From assembly GCA_049999725.1 (NCBI GenBank), contig JBNGIS010032824.1:1-26363 (forward strand): a stretch of DNA of 26,363 bases. Direction: 5' to 3'. The position numbers were made by a program, and so were the translations under genes. The notes under the pieces were generated by a model. That model was not told the origin of the DNA and searched no databases. It was given only the letters and a program-made list of their open reading frames with translations. This DNA is from Haplomitrium mnioides (Eukaryota > Marchantiophyta > Haplomitriopsida > Calobryales). Below are positions 10,162 through 19,205 of this stretch, in pieces (positions within the stretch are counted from its first letter, which is position 1; each line of letters begins with the position of its first letter).

Positions 10162-10749
10162 TGTCACGCCCTTGCCTCCTCTCTTAACACCCAATTGATG
10201 TTATTTCAAAGGAAGGGGGTGACAAAGAATAACCGGGCTCTTTAATGTGACGGCCCCAACACCCTTGTTAGTGAATTCAGATCTTAACAATCCTGAACCT
10301 CTCACCTTGCATTTCCACACTACTCTCAAACCCACCAAGCACAAGACCGACCTGACTTCCTCTCCACCACACACAGAGCAACCACAAGTCAATTGATCAT
10401 GGGGTACATCCAACACTGTGTTTGAGGCAAATCCAGCTACAAATATTCAATTTCACCTCCTTTGGACAGGGGTGTATGCACTTATTACACAATAATGGAC
10501 TTGCGGCCTTCTTCTACATGCTACGTCCTAACACCACCAAGACTAAACACTCATGAACTATCAACAGGGCCAACTACTCCAGCACCCATCCAAGCAGAGT
10601 TATCCGCTTTATTCTCTTAGCAAAATGGAAATTACAACCTAAGCGTGGACCCCCACTTATTAGCCTTCCTAGCCATGTGCAGAACTATCATTCTCTCTTA
10701 CTAACGCTCCTAACATCACTCTGTCCACTTCTGTACATCAATTATTACC

Positions 10750-11080
10750 AACACTTCAACCTGACCAACATTGTAGATAATGTAACTCTTGTTTTCTCCT
10801 TAGCCAGCCCGAATTCTCCCCTGTAACCTGCCTCAGCTTTCTCAACCCAATCCTCTGCCCGTTGAAGTTTCAGATAGTGGTTCACAATCTGAGTTCCAAA
10901 TATGAATCCTGCCTCAACACTTCAGCCTGACCAACATTGTAGATAATGTAGCCCTTGTTTTCTCCTTAGCCAGCCCAAATTCTCCCATGTAACTTGCTTC
11001 AGCTTTCTCAACCTAATCCTCTGCCCATTGAAGTTTCAGACAGTGGCTCAGAATCTGAGTTCCAAATATGAATCTTGCCT
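10750..11080 (-). repeat. Tandem duplication, two 166-bp units
   Basis: Units start at 10750 and 10916 with AACACTTCA and both run to AATATGAATCYTGCCT. The period is 166 bp and the two units are clearly alike. The other LTR has the same pair at 21205 and 21371, so the duplication existed before this element was inserted. Confidence 0.85.
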
Positions 11081-12229
11081 TTGCAATCACAACAACACCA
11101 GTAGCATCAACCTCACTGCCACTCTCTCCCCACTCACACACCCTCTCCAGATAGTTTTTTAACTTCCCTCACGAGAAGCCCTGAATTTACTTCCTAAGAC
11201 TCGGAAGAGGTCTTATTTAACTTTCACCTCTAGAAGACAGCCCTCCTAGCTGCTGGATCACCCACTCCATCCGAGAATTGGCTGGATCTTCCTCGCAATG
11301 CACAGGCACTAACGTGGCCACTCCTCTCCCTTCTCCATAAGATTATAACACCAGCAGCACGCTCCCAATGCTTCTGGAACTGATTCTCATGCACAAACTA
11401 AAGCTAAGACGACACCATGACCCCCTTGGCTACCCCTCACAAAATACAAACCGAAAGAATTCTCCTCTCCTCTGAGTGTTGGTCCACCTCGAAATGTTGG
11501 TCTGCCTTCAAATGTGAGTCCACTTGAGTAGTTTGAGCCTCTAGAGCCTCCTGCTCAACGATTCCCAACACCTCCTCAGTCCACCTCCACCCTGTGATGG
11601 CCTTCCTTCACGAGTACACCCACTTCACCAGAAGTCTCACCAGAACTCTCTCCTCCATATCCCGTTGCTTTCTCTACACAAAATTATCCGCCCCCGTAGC
11701 TTCAGAGCGAAGTAGTCTATCCCCGCGCTGGTTTTCCCTCTAGCCTCAACGATTCATCACCACCCTTCCTTGAAAGTCCTTGTTTCCCTTATTTGACGGT
11801 TGAGGGGTGCATCCTGCCATTTTGCACAGCCCGCAAGTGGGTTTTCTTCCAGATTTAGAGCTTGAAATTGGCACCAATAGCTACGCTTTTTTGTTCTCTT
11901 CCCAACAAGACTAATTTTATGCAAATCTGACCTCTGTAGCTCTAGCAATCAGCGTTTGAATGGACATACCTTTTTCCTTTGTTTTTTCCTCGTTTTAACT
12001 TGACAACCTGTGAGATCCTTCGGATACTAGGCATCGGACACGTGGCGCTTTGGGGTAGCCCGTTGGATCCCTCGGACTCACCATCATGTAAGATTCATCA
12101 GACTAGAAACTCGTGAGATTCTTCAGACGTCGGATAGTTGACACGCGGCGTGTTGGGGGAGCCCGCTGGATTCCTCGGACCAGCCACCCCGTGAGATTCC
12201 TCGGACACCGGATCCTCGATAGGTTGCTG

Positions 12230-13020
12230 TTTTGACACCCTTCGTTCCTCCTCTGGCTAAATCCCCGTTAAGTGGGATCCCCACTTCGTAAGCTCAATGG
12301 ATCCCCTTTAACCGGACCCCTCCCCTACAGATGTTCAGACGGAACCCTATTAACCGGTCCTCTCCACCTTAGAAGGCTGATCGGAACTACTTTAAGTGGG
12401 CTCTCCACTTAGGATGGTTGAGTCCCACTCCGCTCCTCGAATTGGACACAACGGACATCAGAAAGTTGACACATTGCGCATTAGGAGAGTCCGTTGGATT
12501 CCTCAGACTCGCTATCCCGTAAGATTCTTTGGACGTCGGATCTTCGATAAAGCGTTGTTTTGGTATCCTTGTTTGTCCTCTTGCCGGTCCGTTGATAAGT
12601 CGCCCTTTTGGCACCGTCGTTCCTTCCCCAACAGATCATCGATATATCCTAGTTGCGGCACCCTTTGTTCCTCCTCGGGCCGTCGATCTATCACTGTTTT
12701 GGTACCCCTTCCTGCTCCTGTGGTCAGACCATTGAAAAATCACCCCTTCGGCACCATCGTATCTCCTCCAACGGATTGTCGACATTTCCCTATTTCGGTA
12801 CCCCTCGGTCCTCCCCCAACGAATCATCAATATATCCCGGTTTTGGCACCCTTTGTTCCTCATCGGGCCGTCAATCTGTCACTATTTTGGCACCCCTTCT
12901 TGCTCATGTGGCCAAACCGCTGAAAAATCACCCCTTCTGAGCCATCATATCTCCTCCAACGAATTGTTGACATTTCTCTGTTTCGGTACCCTACGGTCCT
13001 CCCCCAACATATCCCTGTTA
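12230..13020 (-). repeat. 48-bp degenerate tandem repeats with a 188-bp higher-order unit
   Basis: Sub-units of about 44-48 bp follow the pattern TTTTGGCACCC, then KTTCCTCC, then GGCCGTCGATATATC. Four sub-units form a larger unit of 188 bp, marked by ATCATCRATATATCC at 12635 and 12823, with a partial third unit near 13005. The same sub-unit continues beyond the insertion at 16820-16970. The array lies on the U3 side of the LTR. Confidence 0.75.
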
Positions 13021-13218
13021 AGTGGGATCCCCACTTAGAGAGATCCCTCAGAACCCTGTTAAGTGGGGAACTCCACATCGGATGGCAGATCGGAACCCCC
13101 TTAAGTGGGCTCCCCTTGTCAATTTATCACCATTTCGACGCCCTCGTCTTCTCTTAACGGGTTTTTGACATATCCCTGTTTCAACACTTGGTTCCCCTTT
13201 TGGCTGGACCGTCGATAA

Positions 13219-13223
13219 GTCAC
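13219..13223. repeat. Target-site duplication, left copy (GTCAC)
   Basis: GTCAC directly before the insertion, repeated at 16808-16812. The uninterrupted LTR near 23665 has a single copy in the same context (GATAAGTCACATTTCGGCC), which confirms the empty-site sequence. AGTCAC, 6 bp, is also possible. Confidence 0.8.
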
Positions 13224-13635
13224 TGTTGGGACAAGAGCAGGGCATAGGGGGAGGAGCCCTGCTCTGTCGTTGTAATTAACATACATATATATAAACGACA
13301 TAACATACAAATACATGATACAACACATGAGAGAGAGGGAAGGAAAAGTACAAATAACTGAAAGGTAAGGCATTGGTCTTTATATATATCTGGTGTTATC
13401 CTCCAATGTCAAAACCCACACTGTATTGCAATTTACCCAACTAAACTCAATATCTCTAACCTCCATATCTTCCTAACTCCATATCTTTTGAAATTCCATC
13501 CTACTACTACTCCAAGTGTACTACGTGCGGTCTTCACCTTGTGGAGTCAACACAATGCTTCAGACCTTCCAGCCTCATCATGTATGGCAGTGACAAGATG
13601 CCACAACTCTCTGCTGGTGTCATCAGTTCCCAACA
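13224..13635. mobile_element. LTR-like block at one end of the gene-capturing insert
   Basis: 412 bp bounded by TGTTGGGA and TCCCAACA, a perfect 8-bp terminal inverted repeat of the TG...CA kind found in LTRs. A hairpin with 9-bp arms (GAGCAGGGC 13235-13243, GCCCTGCTC 13256-13264) lies near the outer end. TATA-like stretches occur in both directions (ATATATATAAACG near 13286 on plus, ATATATATAAAGACC near 13385 on minus). Immediately inside, TAGGTTTCGATCATGG at 13637 loosely resembles the initiator-Met tRNA primer site used by many plant elements, which would make this a plus-oriented 5' LTR. The matching second LTR is not found at 16400-16807, so this remains a proposal. Confidence 0.45.
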
Positions 13636-14236
13636 GTAGGTTTCGATCATGGATCTTCATGCTGAGTTTCTACCACTCTCCGGAGGTAACGGGAAAACTC
13701 AGCCATGATGATGCCTTGCACTTCACGCACCTTTCTCTCCAACTTCAACAAATGACAATTACTACACAAATGCTCTGCCACTAGCTACAAGGTATGGTTC
13801 TAGATTTTTGATCTTCCTACAACTTGCAACAACTCACGAAGGCAGTACTGGCCTGACTGCTGTCTCTCTTTTTTGTTTTCTCAGGTCTCCAATTCCCAAG
13901 AGAGACCTGCAACAAGCGCACTCACGCCCATAACAAAATACTTCACAATCCCTTACCATCCTCCCAATTCTTCATGCATGAGATTCTGTCCTGTAGCTGC
14001 GAATCTCCTTTCTCCAGCAATTCTTGCTTCATCAAACTTGCTCTTGCGATCTGCTCTAGAAGAGTGTCCTACATAGAGTCATCCTCAACTGCCTTCTTCA
14101 TCGACATTCTTCCCTGCGTGGTTGCTACTTTTCACACTGTTGGCACACTCCAATATTTTCCTCCTCAAAACCTGTTCAATCCATGAATGCATGCAGCTTT
14201 ATCTAAAACCACTGGACTGATTTCCTCCACTTGCAA
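13636..14236. other. Unrecognised part of the gene-capturing insert
   Basis: About 600 bp between the LTR-like block and the GID8 fragment. On the minus strand 13943-14101 is open apart from one TAG and contains a Leu/Glu/Lys-rich helix-like stretch (LLEQIARASLMKQELLEK). A second minus frame over the same bases is also open. I do not recognise either. It may be a further captured exon. Confidence 0.4.
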
Positions 14237-14398
14237 TTGATCTGTGATTGTTCCAAGATCTACGTGTTGAGTCCCAAATTCCATCTGAAATTTCTTAGCA
14301 ACTTCAACATAGCCTTCGGTGACCAGAAAATTTGTCACCCATTTGTTCATGTCTTATTTTTTGATCTTCACTTTGCTGACCTTCTTCGAGGACGACAT
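14237..14398 (-). pseudogene. Captured N-terminal fragment of a GID8-like CTLH-complex subunit
   Basis: Starting at an ATG (14398-14396), the minus strand reads MSSSKKV, then VKIKK, a TAA, DMNKWVTNFLVTEGYVEVAKK, FQMEFGTQHVDLGTITD. This matches the start of plant GID8 homologues (the TWA1 family; Arabidopsis At1g61150 type), whose LisH-region sequence reads close to DMNKLVMNFLVTEGYV. GID8 is a core subunit of the GID/CTLH ubiquitin ligase. A stretch of about ten residues between SKKV and VKI is missing, a stop interrupts it, and homology ends at TITD, before the CTLH domain. A splice-acceptor-like TTACAG sits about 8 bases before the ATG. Recognition is from memory of the family. The LisH match is strong over about 40 residues. 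Confidence 0.8.
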
Positions 14399-14536
14399 TG
14401 GACAACCTGTAATACAGCAGCACCGGATGTAGAGAATGCGAATTTTGGCTTACCTCTCATCAACAAGATTGCAGCCTGGATTTCTGGAATCCTGGAAATG
14501 TTTCTTCTCATGATGATAAGTTGTACCCTTCATGCC
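14399..14536 (-). other. Unrecognised spacer between the captured AKR and GID8 pieces
   Basis: The minus strand continues the aldo-keto reductase frame as KGTTYHHEKKHFQDSRN and ends near NLVDER, followed by GTAAGC and, 40 bases on, TTACAG. This looks like splice signals, but the span is too short for a usual plant intron. No protein match recognised. Confidence 0.35.
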
Positions 14537-14665
14537 CTTAGCTGGATCACCCTTACAAACCAATCTTCTATCTGTTTCAGTTATAGCAAATTTTGTCGAG
14601 AGCTGAACTTTCTCCCTGATTCCTTTGATTGCCTTCCCGACAAGTATTTCCTTTAATATGTGGTC
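14537..14665 (-). pseudogene. Captured fragment of an aldo-keto reductase
   Basis: The minus strand reads about 43 codons including EILVGKAIKGIREKVQLSTK, FAI and CKGDPAK. This corresponds to the part of plant NADPH-dependent aldo-keto reductases (auxin-induced PCNT115-like and perakine-reductase-like proteins) after the catalytic Tyr region, where the family reads close to LLGKALK, REKVQLATKFGI, GDPAYVR. The catalytic Asp, Tyr, Lys and His and the cofactor-binding barrel strands are not included. It is an internal scrap with no start or end. The neighbouring scraps come from unrelated genes, so this is captured DNA and not a decayed local gene. The short length leaves some doubt about the exact subfamily. 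Confidence 0.72.
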
Positions 14666-14870
14666 AAGCAGTCAGCAATATCCAAGAACGTAACTCACGA
14701 CGCCACAACATAATGAATGAGATCAACCAATTCCTATTCCGGCCTTGGTGGTCTATTGCATGCTGACATTCCCTTGCATTCCAAGCCCAGTGTCGAGACG
14801 TCCATGCCTTGCGATCCTAGCTTCAACCTTGGCACTTCCGACAGAACAACAATTTCCCCACAAACAGTGC

Positions 14871-15075
14871 TTTCTTCCCAGGCTTCTTCTGGCGCAACGA
14901 TGTCTGAATATTGGGGAGCACACCACCAGCTGCAATACCGACCGCTCTAAGAAGCTTGCTGAGTTCTTCGTCATTCCCCATAGCCAACTGAATGTGACGC
15001 GGTTTTGATTCTCATCTTCTTGTTATCGCGGCAGCACTCCCAGTGACCTCAAGAATCCTCAGCAGCCAAATACTC
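14871..15075 (-). pseudogene. Captured C-terminal half of histone H2A
   Basis: After one frameshift the minus strand reads [42 protein letters not shown] and [19 protein letters not shown]. This is the histone-fold alpha-2 to alpha-3 region, docking domain and C-terminal tail of H2A, which usually has [17 protein letters not shown]. Divergent sites such as MG for VR and RQ for LP, plus a frameshift and a stop near the start, show it is not functional. Upstream it is joined directly to a histone H3 scrap at 15073-15075 (see the next entry). It would form a nucleosome core with H2B in the parent protein. Confidence 0.88.
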
Positions 15076-15161
15076 CCTCACCAATCTTTGAAAGACAGCT
15101 CCCTAATCAGCAGCTCGATCGACTTCTGATATTTTTGAATTTCTCTTAAAGCAACCGTCCC
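15073..15161 (-). pseudogene. Captured fragment of histone H3, fused to H2A
   Basis: The minus strand reads [20 protein letters not shown], ELSFK and, after a one-base frame change, RLVRE. This is the alpha-N to alpha-1 region of histone H3, normally [28 protein letters not shown]. Immediately after RLVRE the sequence becomes the H2A YLAAE segment. The shared codon GAG (15073-15075) fits both proteins, so the junction looks like a microhomology or template-switch join. The H3 N-terminal tail before GTV is not recognisable. About 29 codons are present. Confidence 0.88.
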
Positions 15162-15163
15162 GT

Positions 15164-15369
15164 GCATACACGAAAGTGCAAGTGGTGAAACCTCTGAGTA
15201 TAAGCGTGACAAATTTCTGACACCCAAGGAAGAGCATACCGTCTCCTGTTGGGCACCAGTAGCTCAAAATCAACTACGCAAGGCTTCCCTGTGACACGTT
15301 TTTCCTATCCGCCACTCTATCCAACCTCGCAATATTCATCCTAGAGAATTATTTGTCATTTCACCTGCG
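15164..15369 (-). other. Unrecognised spacer between the captured BRR2 and H3 pieces
   Basis: About 200 bp. The minus strand has an open stretch containing YALPWVSEICHAYTQRFHH that I cannot assign. It may be another captured exon or the diverged start of the H3 piece. Confidence 0.35.
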
Positions 15370-15608
15370 CCTTGCTTCTTCTCCTTGGTTTCTCTTTTTC
15401 TTCTTGCCTTCATCAATTTCTCCTCCAGCTCTTGAGCCCGGCCATGATAAACACGGTCACCAAAAGCCTTTGGATCTATCTTACCCCAAAGGCTCTCAGG
15501 CTCTCCAGTCGGCTCATGAGTATCACGAGGTCTCGTGTCCGTGGTTAGCACCAAAGACGAATTAGCTCTGTACTCGTACTGCTTGAACCGCGCATGAGCT
15601 TCGGCTCC
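15370..15608 (-). pseudogene. Captured N-terminal fragment of the spliceosomal helicase BRR2
   Basis: The minus strand reads GAEAHARFKQYEYRANSSLV, LTTDTRPRDTHEPTGEPESL, WGKIDPKAFGDRVYHGRAQE and LEEKLMKARRKRE, one open frame of about 80 codons without a stop until 15336. This matches the extreme N-terminus of plant BRR2 (U5 snRNP 200-kDa DExH helicase), where the family has GGGAEAHARFKQYEYRANSS shortly after the start Met and a TGEPE(S/T)LWG(K/R)IDP motif. BRR2 unwinds U4/U6 during spliceosome activation, but neither helicase cassette is included. The start codon is missing: capture begins at the GAEAH segment. This is the least damaged of the captured pieces. Confidence 0.87.
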
Positions 15609-15873
15609 TCTTTGATGAATGGAAAAATCAACATCGACCTTCCTCTGCGTTTTTTGTTCTGCGCCAAGGAGACGATGTCCTCTGCAATATCCCTAGAGAG
15701 CTTCCTACTCTATGGTCATTGCTATTGCATGCACCTCCTTGATGCGAGAGTGATTGTTGACCCTGCTACATGCTTTCATTTAACCTCTTTCCTCCCATTT
15801 CTTCACAATCCTTCCATGCGCTGGTCATATTGACGACCATCAACTGAGTACCTTAGATATGGCTAGGCTCAAA
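15609..15873 (-). other. Unrecognised spacer between the captured Pumilio and BRR2 pieces
   Basis: About 265 bp. One minus frame runs into the BRR2 frame (KVDVDFSIHQR just before GAEAH), another has DIAEDIVSLAQNKKRRGR. Neither is recognised. The Pumilio frame ends in TAA at 15853-15855. Confidence 0.35.
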
Positions 15874-16389
15874 ATGATCGTCCGGGGTGGCAGTTTTGAG
15901 TTTCTGCTGAATGAACCGACTTCCATGCTTGTCAGCACTAAACTCTACAACATGCCCCACAATATTAGACAGCTCAAACCAACGAGTCTTACTGGTCTTG
16001 AATTCTTTGAGTAAGGAAGAACCCCAAGTCTCATCATATGATTCACTCCGTGTCTAAGATTGCCAACCAGTGTAACTTGTTGTCCCTGCAAACACCATTC
16101 TATTTCCTCCAGTTGGCAGATGCAACATCCTTTCATCACGCCTGACTAACAAATTTGCAGGACCAACAGGAGAGCCTCCACTTCTGGCGTATTGCAATTT
16201 CTGATCTTGTGAATAGCCAAGCATTGAGTTCAACTGACCCTTCTGAAGTTCAAGCATGTCAATGTGAGTTCCTCCCATATAGCTCCTCATAACTGATGGA
16301 TTGCTCAATGTCGCTGCTGCCCTCGCTTCCTCTCTTACTGCAAAATCAACATCAAAAGCTATAGAGGCTGCAAGCACACACACTGCCAT
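15874..16389 (-). pseudogene. Captured fragment of a plant Pumilio (APUM) RNA-binding protein
   Basis: One minus-strand frame of about 170 codons interrupted by a single TAG (16054-16056). Its first part has YMGGTHIDMLELQKGQLNSM and GGSPVGP, RRDERMLHLP, GGNRMVFAG, like the low-complexity region before the RNA-binding domain of plant Pumilio proteins. After the stop it reads [40 protein letters not shown], which is the first Puf repeat. Pumilio proteins have eight Puf repeats that bind mRNA 3' UTRs. The piece ends at KTATPDD, within the transition to repeat 2, so only one repeat is present. SRFIQQ holds the repeat-1 RNA-contact residues. It is the largest captured piece. Confidence 0.87.
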
Positions 16390-16807
16390 GGAGCTTCTTC
16401 AGCTTCCTTTTCTTTGCTGAAAACAGGAAAACGGTTTCTCCTTACCAACCTTCCTTACACACTTCGTTGTGTCATCTAGGAACCACACTGTTGCAATCCT
16501 TTCCTGCAATATTCACAATGACACTTGATTCGCAAATTTCTTCGTTCACATTCACCAACCACGACAGCTCGAACTCAGTGCCATTGTCGCAACACCACTA
16601 AACTCCTTTCTTCATCGAATTCTTGCATGCCTTCATTGTCCTCAATTACTTCGACCTTCTGTATTCTGTTTTGACACATGGCAAAATAGCACTTTCCTAT
16701 AGCCTGAAGACGCCACTTTGTGTTGCTCATTGATGAATATGCTCCTCCTTGTGCTCCAATAAAGCTCTTTCAGAAGCTTCCTCAATCTCCTATCTCCTGC
16801 CCTAATA
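16390..16807. other. Unrecognised right end of the gene-capturing insert
   Basis: About 418 bp. Minus frames are short (68 codons at 16642-16848 overlaps the boundary) and match nothing I know. Its outer end, read inward on the minus strand, is TATTAGGGCAGGAG, a possible degenerate terminal inverted repeat of the left end. It shows no similarity to the 412-bp LTR-like block. Confidence 0.5.
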
Positions 16808-16812
16808 GTCAC
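16808..16812. repeat. Target-site duplication, right copy (GTCAC)
   Basis: Second copy of GTCAC. The LTR sequence ATTTTCGGCCTCTTCG resumes right after it and matches 23670 onward in the other family-B LTR. Confidence 0.8.
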
Positions 16813-18849
16813 ATTTTCGGCCTCTTCGTTCTTCCTCTGGTGAATCATTGATATATCTCCATTTTGGCACCCTCATTTTCCTCCCAATCGGTTCTTCGAC
16901 ATATCCCTATTTTGGCACCTTCTTCCCTTTCTATCCAGACCGTCGATAGATCACTATTTCAGCACCTTGTTTTTCAGGTGAAACCTCATCTTATCTTCAT
17001 TTCAGCATCTTCCCTTGATATAGGAACCCTCAGAGGCTCCTTCTCTTCACTAAGGCATTGAAAAGTTTGATGTATAAACATTGAAGAGGTCTCTTTTACC
17101 TGACTTTTGAAAAAGTTTGTTGTAAGAACACCGCAGATCCATTTCAAACTTTTGGATGACATCCGATTCGAACTTTCAAAATCTCCTCCTCCTCGTCCGA
17201 ATCTTCAACATGTCACCTTTTTGTCCGATTAATTAGCCCGCTTCGGAACCCTCTAAATAGGTCTGCTCCACATCGGAAGACGGATCAGAACCACCTTAAG
17301 TTGTCTCCCCACATAGGAAGGCGATTTTTTGCTCCGTTCTTCAAATCGGACCACGGACCTCGGACTCGATTCCTCGCAGATCATCCTTCCACTCATAGAT
17401 TTTCAAATTAAATTCTTTGCAAGCGCCTTTTGCCAATTCTTCTTCAAGGCCGTGAGGGAAATTCTTTTTCCGCAAGTAGTCCCTTCCTCGATCCCTCCTA
17501 GCTCCGCTATTCCCTGCACAATTCAGTCCATGCCTCCTCCCACCTACGCGATTCACTCTTCATGCTTCACGTGATCTCCTTTTCTTTGTGCAATTCCCGT
17601 ATGTTGAATCCCTTCTCGGCAGTCAATTTTGTGAATCGATCCTCTCAGCTCCCAATTGTCATCTCCTCGACTAGGTACCCTCCTTGCTCCCTTGATGATT
17701 CAACTCTCCCATCCTCGCGATTTAATCCCCCATGCCTTGTGCAAACAAATCCTTGCAGCACACTTGACTCTCCTCCAGGTAATCTCTTCCTCGACTCCTT
17801 TTCAATTCTTTTTGTCATACACAAGTCAATCTCCCTTCCTCTCATGCGAATTCTACTATTAGCCTTTACGTGATTCCCCTTCGGATCAATCCAACCTTCA
17901 ATGCTGGTTCTATTCGACTCCTCCTCTGCTTGCGTGAAATTCTCCTGCGGCGAGCATCTTTCCATGCTCGAATTTTCTTTTTCCTTGCGATCTCGTGGCA
18001 ACATTCTACCAAGACCTCCTCCTGGCGATTTTCTCCCTTTACGAATTGGAGCCCTCTATGAAAATTAGAGCCCCTGTGTGAACTTAGAGTCGTTGCGCTA
18101 AGCTGGATTGGAGCCCCTCCGACATTCCTCCATCCAGCGATCAAGCACAATGCTCTTCCTCCAACCTTGATTTCTGTCTATGAATTCTGAATTCACCTCC
18201 TTCTCGATTCTTCCCTCTTGAACTTTGCTCTTCCTCCTCCCCAATTTCTTTTGATTTCTTCTCCCATTCCTCTCTGAATCCTTATTCGATTTGAAGCCTC
18301 CTCATATGCGAAGCCTTTTTAAAGCAAACTCTCTCCCATGATCTGTGATCTGTGACTCGCCCCTTCCTCTCATCAATCAATTCATGCCCTCTTCCTGATC
18401 AAATTCCTTACTTACAGCGGCGAAATTCTTCTCTCTGCAAATGCTCCTACTTGTGCAATTGGTCATGCGCAATGGTCCTCCTGCCACTGCTTGAATTCTT
18501 TGAAAATTAGCTTGCCCTTCGCCATGAAGTGCCCTTTCCTCTCATGCGCACGATTCTCTCAACCTGCAAAATCCTTGATTTGTGGTCTTGATCCAAATAG
18601 AAGGTGCCTTCCCAATATCCCATAAGTGTTTCTCACGGAGCCGGATGTAGTATATAATGATTAGCCACCTTCCTTCTTTCGAGAGGTAGCCCCTTATGGG
18701 GTATAAGGCCACCGTTTATCCCTTGCTTGCCCTTGGACAGACCTAGTTCAGGCCTTACCCTTCCCCAGGGCACACTGTCCTCCGAGTGATCAAATGGTCT
18801 TACCAATAGAATAGTCTTCACAGTAGCGGGCTTGGCTTGGCCCCCAACA

Positions 18850-19205
18850 GTAGGTTAGTTTTATTGAATTTTACTTAATTTTTGATTTTTTTTTTTGAAA
18901 ATATGACACTAAGTACCTTCAAACCTAGCTGACATGACTCCCCTTTTAACTGTGCAGCGTCCTCGCAAACAGCCATCTTGCCTTCAGTTGGGTAACTCTT
19001 TCGCTGCACATTGTCGTTGTTGCTCTAGTTGGAGGTAAAATTCAGAAAACAAAACTAACAACCACTAGAAAGAAGTTACTGAAAAATACACACACTCTGG
19101 TATATAGTCAAAGCTTCAATATCTTCCCTAGGTCCCACACAAAAGTTGAGTCAATTTTTTTTTTTTATCAAGATGGACTTCCAATCTGTACAACAACAAA
19201 CCACT
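18850..19205 (-). other. 3' interior of the family-B element, no coding signal
   Basis: Between the end of the gag-linker frame and the LTR boundary. It contains two T-runs on the plus strand (near 18885 and 19157), which are A-runs on the element strand. No polypurine tract of usual form adjoins the LTR. No protein motif seen. Confidence 0.5.

Larger units (their letters stand above)
13224..16807 (-). mobile_element. Gene-capturing transposable element (Pumilio, BRR2, H3-H2A, AKR, GID8)
   Basis: The boundaries come from comparing this LTR with its partner at 20617-23991: the partner is continuous where this copy is split by 3584 bp flanked by GTCAC. The insert holds fragments of at least six unrelated host genes, all reading on the minus strand, separated by unrecognised stretches, and no transposase or pol. 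Its left end has a 412-bp LTR-like block. The right end (TATTAGGGCAGGAG inverted) resembles the left end TGTTGGGACAAGAG at 10 of 14 positions, all differences being G/A changes. A Pack-type DNA transposon, a gene-transducing LTR element such as maize Bs1, or a Helitron-like element all capture genes. The target duplication argues against a Helitron. Class unresolved. Confidence 0.8.
10162..18849 (-). mobile_element. Family-B 3' LTR with a nested insertion
   Basis: The low-coordinate end TGTCACGCC at 10162 matches that at 20617. Homology with the other LTR runs to 13223, resumes at 16808 after the insertion, and continues to about 17138, where the other LTR is truncated. From there to 18849 the LTR is inferred: the sequence keeps the same C/T-rich style and a CTTAAGTTGTCTCCCCAC-like motif near 17300, and it closes with GGCCCCCAACA (TGTTGGGGGCC on the minus strand), a fitting TG...CA terminus. 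No clear polypurine tract sits next to that terminus, which weakens the exact boundary. Net LTR length is about 5.1 kb. The region 10780-11240 is homologous to 820-1250, linking families A and B. Confidence 0.7.

Noticed and set aside
10201-10416. A 71-codon minus-strand frame present almost unchanged at 20656-20871
   Set aside because: Both lie at the same place in the two family-B LTRs. They are alike because the LTRs are copies, and the protein matches no family.
15594-15833. A 79-codon plus-strand frame in the captured region
   Set aside because: It is the antisense of the region between Pumilio and BRR2 and matches no protein.
13224-16807. Helitron interpretation of the gene-capturing insert
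   Set aside because: The right end has CTAAT, reminiscent of the Helitron CTRR end, and capture of many genes in one direction is Helitron-like. However, the left end does not begin with TC in the matching orientation, and a GTCAC target duplication flanks it, which Helitrons do not make.
18880-19170. T-runs as poly(A) tails of reverse-transcribed genes
   Set aside because: No coding sequence precedes them on the minus strand in a retrogene arrangement, and they lie within the family-B interior.
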